A stretch of DNA of 64,000 nucleotides, from positions 16,088,508 to 16,152,507 of the forward strand of contig OX393568.1 of NCBI GenBank assembly GCA_947652115.1, given 5' to 3'. The notes beneath the pieces are model-generated. The model had not been told where the DNA came from. It did no database searches and saw nothing but the letters and a program-made list of their open reading frames with translations. The stretch is from Blastomussa wellsi (taxonomy: Eukaryota > Cnidaria > Anthozoa > Scleractinia > Plerogyridae). Below, one piece after another: positions 42,901 through 52,100 of the stretch (its first letter is position 1; the number at the start of each line of letters is the position of its first letter). Position numbers and translations under genes: made by a program.

Positions 42901-45774
42901 ACGAGCTAAAAGAACGTCTGTACAGGAGGCTAAGGTACACCAAGTTTGAATTTATCTAACTAATATTCGGGTAAACGCTTATTCGTTTACGTCCTATACC
43001 CAAAAATATGCCCTATGGACTTCAATGCCGTAGCCAGTTGTAAAGATATGTCATTCCCAAGTTAGCAGAAAAGAGTTGTTTCTGGCAAATAGTCTTTGAG
43101 GCAATCATTGCGTTCCAGTTCGTCAAAAATAACACTAATATAAGAGCCAGAATTTACACAATTTTCCAAGAAAAGATTTGGATCAGAAAAGTTTATTTTT
43201 TGCCCATACTCAAACGATCTCAGTCTCCCAAAGTTTTAATCACGGGCGCTCTGCGGTACCCTCTAACATGTCTTACTATGGTAGTAAACGGCATTCGCAG
43301 CGTCTGAAATTGCGTCTTCCTGGTCACCAACGCGACTAAAACAATTGCATTGGGGACCAGAATTTCACACCTGGTCGCCAGTTAGCCTCCCACGCAGACG
43401 GCGACTGACTATTTTCGGGACTTCACCATAATACGTGTGATACGCAAATATCTTCTGGTAAAATTTAACTGAACTTTGATTTTCGGCCAAGGCAATGGCA
43501 CTGACAAAAAATTAAGATCCCTTTGTCAGCAGCTGACTTTTTATCTTACCGCGTATTCTGAAAGAGAATTGAAAGGGATTTTTCTGTTAATCTGTTATTG
43601 TAGCGAGTTCCGCCGCCAGTAGGAGGAGGAAAAATTTTAGCAACCACAAATTGCTAGCTGGCGACAAAAACGCGGTCAATTTCGGATCCTAATTAGTTGA
43701 AAAGATACGTTCACTGCTGTACACTTGCCTGATCCTGTTTGGTGTAGTTGTTAGCAGCATGGCGATACACCAACGCATCTACTTTTAGACCTTTTCTTCT
43801 GTATTCCGATGATTTTGTGGTACTCTTCGGCCCAGATAGTTTGGCGTACATGGCCCTCACACTAACCGGGATTCTCTGCAAAGCTTTCCTCTTTTTAAAC
43901 AAAGCTCCCCTCTTTTTGCTCTTGGTCACCCTTTTGTCTTCGTAAAAACAGTGGTGCCTTAGGATGGTTCTAAAGGGACACTTCTTGTGCTTTGCAAGAA
44001 ATTTCATCAGGAGGGGCTGCACCCTCTTGATCTTCTTTGGCAACCGTAATGGCTTTTTCTTCTTTGGTGTGGGAGATGGATGGCTTGTCGAGGCTGCAGT
44101 CACGTTCTTGCCGGTTTGGTCACCTTTCTTTTTACTTCCCGTTTTCCCGCCACTATTTCTATTGTTATCCAAACAGCTTCCTTGTAAAAATATTTCCTTG
44201 GCGAGTCTGCGCGCTCCAGCCATGTTCACTGGTGAGGCTTCCATGACGTGGTTCTTTGGAAATGCCTGTGAAAGATTTGAGGAATATAGCAAACTTGAAC
44301 GCGGCAAGGCAACATCGTTCAAACGGATACTGTCTATTTTCATCTTCGAAGTCATGCGACCTCTTTGGTTGTCCGACTGTTTAGTTCTACTTTCTTTTTG
44401 TTGGCTTTTATCTCGTGATGGCGTTTTTGATATACTCAGGGTCGGCTTTGGTAGAAACTTGACAAGATATTCCCATGGTTTTTTCGAACCTTTCTTTTTC
44501 ATCCCAATCGAACTAGACATAGATTTCTTCCTTTTCACTGGTTGGGCCTTCTCTTCCTTTGGCATCACTTCTCGTGTTTCGTTCTCCTCGGCACTACATT
44601 CACTGGCAGCATTTGCTCCTTGGTCTGCTTGAAAAGACGAAGTGGGAACTTTATCAAAGAGGCGAGATTCACTGGACAAACTTGATTCTTGAGAAGAGTT
44701 TTCAATACTTTCGTCTGAAAACAACACAGGGGAGACTTGAGTAGCAGGCTTAAAAGTTGAATCATACTTTGGAGAGTTCTTTTCGTTACTATGAACATCG
44801 GAGAAATTTCTTGTTTCCACCAGAAACGAGGATGATGAAGCTTCATCGACACTACAACCTGTTCTTGCTTTCTTAGCGTTCGGTTGTTGCTGTTGTACAT
44901 TGACGCTGCTTTCTAACTTTCTTTTTTTCTCCGTTTGAACAGACTTTTGCGACACAACAGGGGATCTTGCCATAGTTTTAACCGCATCACTGCCTTGAAC
45001 AGCCACATCAAGTAGGTTTACTTCATCAACTTCGCCAGTCATACGAGACAAATCTTGCTTTTCCTTCTGCGTGGATTTCTCTCGATATCTTCTTGCGCGT
45101 TTACCTCCTCGTCTTGTTTTCTTCTTCAAAATATCACTGATGCCATCTTCACCACCAGACGACTTTGTTATTTCTTTGCCCTGACGTTGGGTAGAGACAT
45201 CTGTTGAAGCTGCGGATGAAGGACTCAGACGACTGATGGGAAATCCCGCCACTTGAAAATAACACTTTGAATTTACTTTGACAAACATGGACACATTCTG
45301 CAACAGATGGATCATCAAGTCGTCTCCTATGCGCTCATGAAGTACTTGCCATGCTCTCGACGTTCTCAAATAGCTTACGATGGAGTTCGGGTAACTGTTC
45401 TGTATTCCCAAAGTCCCAGCCACCGTTCCTCGTCTTCCATATCCATCCAAAGACTCGAAGCCAAACGCAAGGACGTTTGTTTTTTTTGATCGGCAGATGT
45501 GTTCAATGGCTCTGTTGATCACCTCCTTCAGTGTAAACCACTGTGTATTTGTGGCTTTGAATGGCGGCGTAACTGATTGATCACGGGAAACCGCCACTAA
45601 GGTTGTTTTAAGAAGAATTCGATACTCCATGGGATCACCATCTTGGACGACGAGGCTGATGCCTTTACTCTGTGTGGCCTTGCGAAGATAGCGAAGCAAT
45701 GGAAAGTGCCTTCCGTAAAACGATTCGATAATCTCACGACTTTTACAGATCTTCTTCGAAGGCTTAGTCACCAT
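33179..45774 (-). CDS. TERT: Telomerase reverse transcriptase, 6 visible coding exons
   Basis: Catalytic subunit of telomerase, a nuclear RNA-templated polymerase that extends telomeres. Exons: 45774-43729, 42699-41816, 41035-40821, 38800-38438, 37163-36951, 33489-33179. They join in phase to about 1343 residues. Domains: TEN (about 15-195; TNVLAFGFESLDG, RIGDDLMIHLL), long basic Ser/Lys linker (about 200-580), CP-like motif (about 590-610; FLAKHKKCPFRTILRHHC), QFP region after 684, T motif (about 782-806; FFYITESG), RT motif 1 (RFIPKSSTVRPITN), motif A with Asp934 (VHVDVSHCYESI), insertion-in-fingers region, motif B' (QGSILST), motif C with Asp1089/Asp1090 (WVDDFLL), and the C-terminal extension. 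The catalytic triad is intact. ATG 45774 is the first in-frame ATG, has G at -3 and +4, and places the TEN domain as in vertebrates; an upstream GTG at 45882 is only an open-frame extension. Intron 1 uses a GC donor. The gene is divergent with MANBA. Confidence 0.95.
33795..33905. mobile_element. Fragment resembling a Penelope-like element terminal repeat
   Basis: GAGCTGACGTTTCGAG and GGCCCTTCGTCGCTC, separated by 14 bp, resemble the hammerhead-ribozyme segment in terminal repeats of Penelope-like elements (read on the minus strand: GACGA, a stem II hairpin, GAAAC, GTC). The CUGANGA core is altered and about 10 nt are duplicated, so it is probably inactive. It lies in TERT intron 5. Confidence 0.35.
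34378..34410. repeat. Perfect 33-bp palindrome in TERT intron 5
   Basis: ATTAAAAGAAGCCGGA, one C, then its exact reverse complement. Confidence 0.9.
35303..35320. repeat. C18 homopolymer in TERT intron 5
   Basis: Eighteen consecutive C residues. Length is likely to be variable or an assembly estimate. Confidence 0.95.
35443..35609 (+). repeat. Direct repeat, period about 94 bp, two copies
   Basis: TACAATAATTATT, AAGTAACTGTT and GTAATTTTAAATAACTGA recur in order at 35443 and 35538. It lies in TERT intron 5. Confidence 0.8.
36951..37163 (-). CDS. TERT: TERT exon 5: start of the C-terminal extension (thumb)
   Basis: A 213-nt exon. The acceptor is TTTAAG before GGCTCTTC, the only AG that joins exon 4 in phase with a telomerase-like sequence. 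It encodes SRKLLYSVRPKCHPLLLD and NVYHVFLLTAYKFHTYA, which match the thumb helices of animal TERT. It ends CGAG|GTACG in phase 1. Confidence 0.88.
37512..37542. repeat. Perfect 31-bp palindrome in TERT intron 4
   Basis: ACTTGAAAACGTCGG, one C, then the exact reverse complement. Confidence 0.9.
38219..38247 (+). repeat. 9-bp tandem repeat
   Basis: GTAAGTTCG repeated three times plus a part unit, in TERT intron 4. Each unit contains GTAAGT, a donor-like sequence on the plus strand only, so not relevant to the minus-strand gene. Confidence 0.85.
38438..38800 (-). CDS. TERT: TERT exon 4: RT motifs B', C, D and E
   Basis: A 363-nt exon with motif B' (QGSILSTMLC), motif C (LLLRWVDDFLLITP; the VDD pair gives the second and third catalytic Asp), then GCFINHDKT (motif D region) and FPWCGFLLDTVTLEV (motif E, primer grip). 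It ends at RYKG with donor AAAG|GTGAGA. Confidence 0.95.
38826..39074 (+). mobile_element. MITE-like element, family 1, copy 3, in TERT intron 3
   Basis: Shares with 686-972 the blocks TTTGGTTTTGTATTA, AGTGATTGGTTTAAAAA, GTTTTGATTGG and the end GAAAATCGCTCTT. It sits 25 bp upstream of exon 4 on the gene strand. Confidence 0.65.
39235..39515 (+). mobile_element. SINE family B (plus), in TERT intron 3
   Basis: B-box-like GGGTTCAAAACC at 39272-39283, then TAACCCACGCACTTCTCGCA and AGAGTAGGGA, ending GGACTTGTCCAAGAAAAATGAG. A copy in opposite orientation lies at 51003-51392. Confidence 0.65.
40463..40692. mobile_element. MITE with long near-perfect inverted arms, in TERT intron 3
   Basis: Arms of about 80 bp contain GTGGCCACCCAACAAACTTT and TTAGCCAATCAGAGAGCGC at left and the inverse at right, around a 65-bp loop. 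It would form a long hairpin in the TERT pre-mRNA. Confidence 0.8.
40821..41035 (-). CDS. TERT: TERT exon 3: insertion-in-fingers region
   Basis: A 215-nt exon between RT motifs A and B', joining KVYR to DFEKHISTADD at its start and QQERG to IAQGSILST at its end. It corresponds to the TERT-specific insertion in the fingers. Splice sites are TTTGCAG and GGG|GTAAG, phases 2 and 1. Confidence 0.9.
41571..41675. mobile_element. Small MITE with GTAGCCTGGG ends, in TERT intron 2
   Basis: GTAGCCTGGG and CCCAGGCTAC bracket 105 bp. It belongs with the element at 32797-32881. Confidence 0.55.
41816..42699 (-). CDS. TERT: TERT exon 2: RNA-binding domain (QFP, T) and RT motifs 1-A
   Basis: This 884-nt exon starts VVRFLQCVCHKVVP in phase 0, matching the telomerase segment before the LWGS motif, which is present here as KELWGSSDN. 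It carries the T motif (FFYITESG then VFFYRKPVWEKI), motif 1 and 2 region (LLRFIPKSSTVRPITNM) and motif A (YFVHVDVSHCYESI) with the first metal-binding Asp. It ends in phase 2 at GTCTACAG|GTAAT. The combination of T motif and RT motifs is diagnostic of TERT against other reverse transcriptases. Confidence 0.95.
42700..43728 (-). other. TERT intron 1, GC-AG type
   Basis: A 1029-bp intron whose 5' end reads GCAAGT after CAG and whose 3' end reads TGCTGTAG. No GT donor nearby gives an in-frame junction: the GTGTAC 3 nt downstream would shift the frame. The intron holds an inverted repeat (about 42830-42930) and a dispersed repeat with TGGTCGCCAG (43306-43390) related to one at 21046-21130. Confidence 0.7.
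43729..45774 (-). CDS. TERT: TERT exon 1: TEN domain, linker and CP-like motif in one exon
   Basis: A single uninterrupted 2046-nt exon encodes 682 residues, half the protein. The TEN domain aligns from IIESFYGRHFPLLRYL through GDPMEYRILL and TNVLAFGFESLDG to FQVAGFPISRLSP. A linker of nearly 400 residues follows. It is low in hydrophobic residues and rich in Lys, Arg and Ser, with NLS-like stretches such as KKTRRGGKRARRYREK, and is probably disordered. The exon closes with the CP-like RNA-binding segment and ends at a GC splice donor (CAG|GCAAGT, GC at 43728-43727). Read past that donor, the frame would add only SVQQ-type residues before a stop at 43713-43711. Confidence 0.9.
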
Positions 45775-45914
45775 ATCTTTTATGGAGACAATCCGATCAA
45801 AGGTGGCCAAAGGTCGCAAAATTTTCCCGCTATTTTGGTCATCCTTAAACCGCTGAACGTTGACGGGCTCATGAAATGACACATAGATCGATTTGTTGGA
45901 TTTGTCGAATCAAA
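45775..45914. promoter_or_regulatory. Shared bidirectional promoter region of TERT and MANBA
   Basis: Only 140 bp separate the TERT ATG (minus) from the MANBA ATG (plus). An E2F-like site TTTTCCCGC lies at 45822-45830, and a YY1-like AAAATGGCG at 45912-45920 overlaps the MANBA start. No TATA box is evident. E2F control of TERT is known in mammals; its role here is inference. Transcription start sites cannot be read from the sequence and may lie within either 5' region. Confidence 0.55.
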
Positions 45915-46185
45915 ATGGCGATAATGGATGTTTTTGTCTTTGTTATAGCCATTACCTTCTCTAATTGTATCCTGATACGTTGCGACATTGTAGAAGTCAA
46001 TCTTGGGGGTACTTGGATCGTAACAAACGCAAATAATAGCATTTCTGTACAGGGAAATGTTCCCGGAAATGTCCACACAGCACTTCACAAAAATGACACA
46101 ATAGGGGATCCTTACTTCCGGTTTAATGATGTCGAATATCGATGGATAGCTTATGACAACTGGACATACACAAGATCTTTGAAAG
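45915..46185 (+). CDS. MANBA: MANBA exon 1: signal peptide and start of the sugar-binding domain
   Basis: Encodes a hydrophobic leader ([13 protein letters not shown]) then [33 protein letters not shown] and DNWTYT, the conserved N-terminal beta-sandwich of GH2 mannosidases. It ends phase 1 at AAAG|GTTTGG and is followed by a 5.5 kb repeat-rich intron. Confidence 0.92.
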
Positions 46186-49100
46186 GTTTGGAGATAGTTT
46201 TTGTTATTTGTTTCGTGTCAAAGGTTGGATTTATGCTGGTTATGAGAATTTAAAAACATTTCTCCAGTAAAGTGAACTTTAAGCTTATGTCATATAAATG
46301 TCAATTTTGCATGTTCTGTTAATCTTGTGGCCGTACTTTCATACCTGCCAACTCTCCCGGTTTTGGCAGGAGTCTCCAAGTTTTTGATCAAATCTCCCGG
46401 TCTCCAGGTTAGAGCATCAAATCTCCTGGGAAATACCTACCATGGCTTTTTTCAAAAATTTTTCATTAAGGTGGTAGACTTGAGTTTGGGTCTAAAATTA
46501 ATTTTTCCTAAAATATACAGATTTTGTTCTATTATACTTAAATCCGAAAGATTATGACTTCCCGTTCTCCCGATGAGGAGAAAATGACAGCCGAAGTTGG
46601 TTGTTGTGGTGGCCATTTTGAGACGCCATATTGGATTCCAAAGAGCTAACGCACGTGTTGTACTCGCTCATGTGTGTGCTTCGCAAATACGAATGCATAT
46701 AAAGCAAATGCGCATATTTTCCGCTGTGTGCGTTTAACACTGGCTCAAATTCCCCACCGTTGCTATGCACGACATCATTGTTTACGATGCCATCTTGAAT
46801 GTGAGACAATAGACGGAAAATATCAGAGATTTTCGGCACTTTAGGAACAATAATCGGTCCTTTTTTAACACAAACATTTCGAACAGCGGTTGTGCCATGA
46901 GATTTCAAAATGGTGCTCAATAATAGTGTTTACAAGGCAAATTACAGCGATAAATAGATATAATTTGGGCGCTTCAACAGACCACTCTGTAGGATATTTT
47001 AAACCTTGGGATGAGGATATATCGTACATGGATGATATTTGGGTGGTTTATTGTTCTAGTGTAACAGAAACTTTTTACGGGAACCCGGAGCGAAAGGAGC
47101 TTTCTATGAGAGGTAAGAGCCGCCTAAATTTTTGACACCTGTTTTTTATTTTGAATCTCTATATCTGAAGAAAGAAACGGCATTCCGCTCTGGGCTCCCG
47201 TAGGTTTTTTCTTTTCTTTAGGGAAACAGACTCCTGTATCAATTGACTTGCTTTTGATTGCGAAGCCGTAAAACGAAAAGAACATTTTTCTGAGCGCACA
47301 ATTCAAATAGGATTTGTCACCTGAGGTGTGAAAATTGTCACCTCGGACATCATTTTTTCTGAAGCTTAACTTATACTGTCTTTGCCTGATATGATTTTAT
47401 TTCAGCCAGTTTTCTTGGTCTGGAGAAATTTCCATCCAAAATGGACCTGTTAAACTCAAGTCTACCACCTTAATTTAGTTGTTTTTTGAGTTGCCAAAAA
47501 GGAAAATAAAGCAAGATCTGAAACAAAAAACAGAGCAATCAAGGCGACTAGCTTTGACCTTCGGGCGGGCGAAAAGAAAAATGTACGTATTTCACTTCAT
47601 GTAGTGTTCACTAAAAGTCTTCTCAAAACATACTTCATGTAGCATACTTATTTCAAATTAAGATTTCTAGACGTCTCCAGATTTTTGTACTCTGGGGGTT
47701 GGCAGGTATTTACTTTTTTATTGATACTTTGTAGTTTAATGGGTAAAAAATGCATTAAGTTAAAACTAGCAATAGGGAAGATATTCGTTTACAAACATTT
47801 TTGTTATTTAAATTGCCAACCAGTTCTTTGTTTCACCAGCCAATAGTTTTCTGGTTGGCCCATTAATAACAATGGCTGACGCCACTGATATCTTCCCTAT
47901 ACCTGTACGCTTATAAAATTTTCTCCAGGCCGGAGGTGGGGTGCATTTCTGGGGAGACAAGGTGGGTAGCTGTGTCGTGTTGTCCCTTGCATCTGAAGAC
48001 CCATATTGCCTAACCTACAGCTGTAAATGTTGCTGAGGTTTTTTATAGTGTACGTAACTGTACCCGTCGCTTTTTTGTGAATAACTGTTTTGCTACAGGG
48101 CTTATAGCTGGATTTCCATGGTGCTCAGCAGGGAAAAAACTGTGAGCGGCAAAGGCCGAATGCTTATAGGGAGCTTTGGGGGTAGATTCCCGTGGGAAAA
48201 TTTTGAACATCTGAGCCCTCATGATCAGAATGCAATTCCCTGTATTCTGAGTCACTTTCATGTTACATCTATTGTATATTTATAAGTTTTTTAATATCTA
48301 TTGGTAAAAAGCACAACTTTCCAATGTCACTGTTGTTTATTTGTGTCTCTGTCAAATTTTAGGAGTGTAATCATGTCACTTGTCACTGTTTAGAAATCAT
48401 CCTGTTACCAGATTTCAAAGCCGTGTTGCATTTCACTTTTACCCCTTGGAAGGCCTCTAATCTTTTAGAATGATTTTCTCTCAACACTGGTACACATGGT
48501 CATGTTCAGTAAATACATCTGTTTTCCATTCTGTTTAATGCCTGTTCTCATCTAAAATAATTAAATTAGTTGTCATCAGTTCAGAGCCATGGTACTGTCA
48601 CAGCTGTGATAGTATCTGCTGTGGCTGATCAGTCCAATTTGGGAGTGGATCTGGTGCAGGTGTGGGTGGTCACAGGGTTGACCTCAGAGGAGTTCAAGGT
48701 CTGGATTTTTCTCTCTCCGTCCTGTGGTGAGTGTATAAGTCCTCCCAGCTCTCATTGTTAATGTCCAGAAATTTCAGATCGTGCTTACAGACATCGTTGT
48801 AGTGCTGTAGAAGATGTCTACAATGAGGTGGTATGCATATGTCTTCCATCCAGCATATGTTGCCGAGCCAGCACAGCCTGCAGTATCTGAGAAGCATGTA
48901 CATGGTGGGGAGGCCAGCACATGCGAGGACCTGGGTATTTGGCCCGTTGTGACTTCATTTGATGCTGAGGCTGCAGCGCAGGTGGAAGCTTTTCAGCTTC
49001 TATTTTGCTTAGTATTTGTTTTCCAAGCCTCACAGCCATTTAGAAATGTACTGATAATGCAAGCATTGTACACTTCCATCTTGGTTGCCACTAGCCTCCC

Positions 49101-52100
49101 ACACAGACGTTCTTTGGGCTTCATCACATGTTCCTTCCCCATGGACATCTGCTGAAACAAAGTGCTGCTTGATTACTTCTGTATCACTGCGGCAATAATT
49201 CCTTTGCTGTTGAATTTCTTCGTTCAGTGGAAGAAACTTATCTGAATGTTTTTCAAAACGAATGAGTTGCTTTTAACAGGGACTAATTCACTTTGTCACG
49301 CTGATGCCAATAGTGCTATGGATAAGAACTTGAATGTACACAGAACTTTTTCCAAAAACTTGAACTCTGTCTTTTCCCAAGCCACAGTCACAAAGAAAGA
49401 AAGCATATTGCTCTGAATAACTTTTTAGGAGTCACATCCATATAGAATGAGAACATGAAATAATGAACAATTAATCTGTGGGTGACTATTTCCATTCCGT
49501 CACAGCATGTGATAGGATGGCTGTCATGTGATCAGTTTATACTGATTGCTTTTTTTTAATTGGATGTAAATAGCCTGTGAACGGAAGGGATGGTGGGATG
49601 CGCAGTGGCCTAATGGTTAGTGTACTGGACTCTGGTCGGACGGTCCGGGCTCGAGCCTCTAGCCGGGGCACTGCGTCGTGTTCTTGGGCAAGACACTTTA
49701 CTCTCACATTGCCCCTCTTCACCCAGGTGTATAAATGGGTACCGGCGAATTTACTGCTGCGATGGACTAGCATCCCATCCAGGGGGGAGTAGAAATACTC
49801 TCTGTCGCTTCATGCTACAGAAAGCAGGATAAGCTCCGGCCTGATGGGCCACTGAACGGAACGAATGTGTGGGAAGCCCAAAGGACATCTGTGTGGGAGG
49901 CTAGGTTGCCACATATGAGCTTAGGATTCTCCCAGACATGGGTTGTAAGTCAGCCTGGCATTGTTGTGGCCTTCCTGATACATTGGCTACTTCTCAACAT
50001 CAAGGGACAGGTTTTGACTGATGGTACAATGTAGTGTGTGTTTGGTTATGCCTCTTAATTCCTTGGGGAACAAAGGGCTGCAGTATTTGTTTAGTATGTG
50101 TTTATTTAAGTCCTATGTACCTGCCTTTATAAAAATTACTGATGTAAACACTAAGGTTGGCTGCCCAGTTTCTCATTAGCCAATGCTGGTTATTTCAGGC
50201 AGCCATGTACTCATTTGATTTTATTCTAGATAGTTTTGTTAATTTAATTTAATTCAGGGTACAAATAAAGTTGTTGTTGTTGTTGTAGTGCTGACATTAT
50301 TCTCTAAAACTATAAAACACATAGTCCTTACGTAAAGTAGTCTCTGTTAAAAACATCCATTTTGAAGTTCAATAGTTGAGTAATATCCATGTTGTTAAGT
50401 TCACTTTTGGCTGCCTGTTTTCATATCATACTGCCTTCAAAACGCACCAAATGTAGTCTCAGACAACATAATTTTCAAATTTCTCTGGGGGCCTGTGATG
50501 GTGATGACAAGTGGGGTGCCCACATCTTGGCCCAGCACATTGGTCTTTTTCCAGTGAGCTTGGGAGAATCTGTCCATGAGACACTGGAGTTATTGTTCAG
50601 TGTTCGAGGTAACTGCGGTGTCATCAGCAAGGAGCATGTCTCTAGTCTTCCTCTTTGCCCTCTGTGAGCCTTGCAAGGTTGAACATTTGCCCAATATGGT
50701 CTGGTATGTTGGTACACTCTTTTGGATGAGGTCTCAAATGCATGCTTCAAGAGCAGGTAGAAGAAGGTGCTGAAGAGGATGACTGCAAGCAAATAGCGTT
50801 GTTTAATACTTCTCTTGATATTAAATGGCTTCGTCATAGTGGATAGTTGCCTTCGTGCTGTCATAGAATGACCTGATTATGCTGCTTAGATTTGGGAGGG
50901 GAGGGGGGGTGGGTATCTGTTGAGACCCTGGGTCCCTGTGTCACCACTTGTCAGAATTTCAAAATGCACTGTGCATGGGTTTTGTGTTCATTCCTCTACC
51001 TTCTCATACTCATACTCAATTTATTTTGGACAAGTCTGTCCAAGGGGGAAAGGTGCAGTGAGGGTATCCCTATGTTAAGCACCAATCTGTGAAGTGAGGC
51101 CAGACCACAACAATGGAAACCTCATTCCCTACTCTTTGCAAGAAGCGCGTGGGTTCTTTAACGTCCCCTGCCTACTGTAACACTTAAGATACAGGAGACA
51201 GGACCAACAGTTTTTCATCCTTGTCAGAGAAGACTAGAATGTCTAACCATTTGCAGATGTCATTGCAAAGGCAGCACATTCTCCTCACTTATTTGAAGAC
51301 CTTGTGTGTTGGTCTGGTCTGGGGCTTGAACCCCGAGACCTTCCACATAGCAATCCAGCACTCTACCATTTGTGCTAACCACGCGGCAGATAGCTGATGT
51401 CTTTGTGTTGATGTTGATGTTGCTGTTGGGATTTTGGCGAGTAGAATTTTCTTTTATCACAATTTAATTATTTGTGGTTTCACTATTTTTTTGCCATTTT
51501 GTTTGTTGCATTTTACTCTGGCAGGGCCTGATTTGTTTCCCCCAAATCTAACCTAGTTGTGACATGCAATAAGTAAGTTTTTATCTGAGTGTTCTATACT
51601 GACGTACACTGTCTTCTCACTGTACCTTGAATGAAACCAATAAATTGATATGTCATTGATTACATTAAACATTTTACTTCCAGTTTCTGAAGATATCACA
51701 TCAAAAGTGAAGGTTCTCTTGATTTTTGAAGGACTAGATACAGTTGCAACAATTCTAGTGAACAGCGTCAAAGTTGGTCAATCAGAAAACATGTTCCACA
51801 GGTATATCTTTGATATTAAGAGTGTTCTCAAGCCTGGATTGAACACAATTGAAGTCCAGTTCACCTCAGCAGTATTCTATGCTAAAGGTCAAGCTAAAAA
51901 GTATCCATATAGCGTACCCCCAAAGTGTCCAGTTCCTGTACAACGTGGCGAGTGTCATGGCAATTTTATCAGAAAAGAACAGTGTTCATTTAGTTGGGTA
52001 AGCTGCAAGATCTCATTTGAATTATTATAACAGGTATTTTTCCACTGGCTGAGGAATGAAACAAGATAATGTGGAATTATTATACATATGTTTGAAGGGA

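Larger units (their letters stand above)
48570..50880 (-). pseudogene. Decayed LINE reverse transcriptase (minus), in MANBA intron 1
   Basis: Frameshifted minus-strand pieces match a non-LTR retrotransposon. Near 50770-50820, FNIKRSIKQ and LLLKHAF correspond to the RT region around the KQGC motif; 50600-50520 gives LMDRFSQA and [13 protein letters not shown] pieces in other frames. At 49110-48700, [20 protein letters not shown] and [12 protein letters not shown] correspond to the C-terminal part. Many stops and shifts mean it is dead. It is split by a SINE at 49597-49870 and by a non-LINE stretch to about 50390. Confidence 0.7.

Noticed and set aside
43964..44632. 222-codon plus-strand open frame
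   Set aside because: It is antisense to TERT exon 1, whose minus-strand frame has clear family motifs.
45882..45882. Upstream start for TERT
   Set aside because: The codon is GTG, not ATG; the first in-frame ATG is at 45774, with good context and correct spacing to the TEN domain.
45780..46088. Minus-strand open frame reading [10 protein letters not shown]
   Set aside because: Antisense to MANBA exon 1 and in a different frame from TERT; no family match.
50475..50864. 129-codon minus-strand frame as a host gene
   Set aside because: Parts match the reverse transcriptase of a non-LTR retrotransposon with frameshifts, so it is a decayed LINE.
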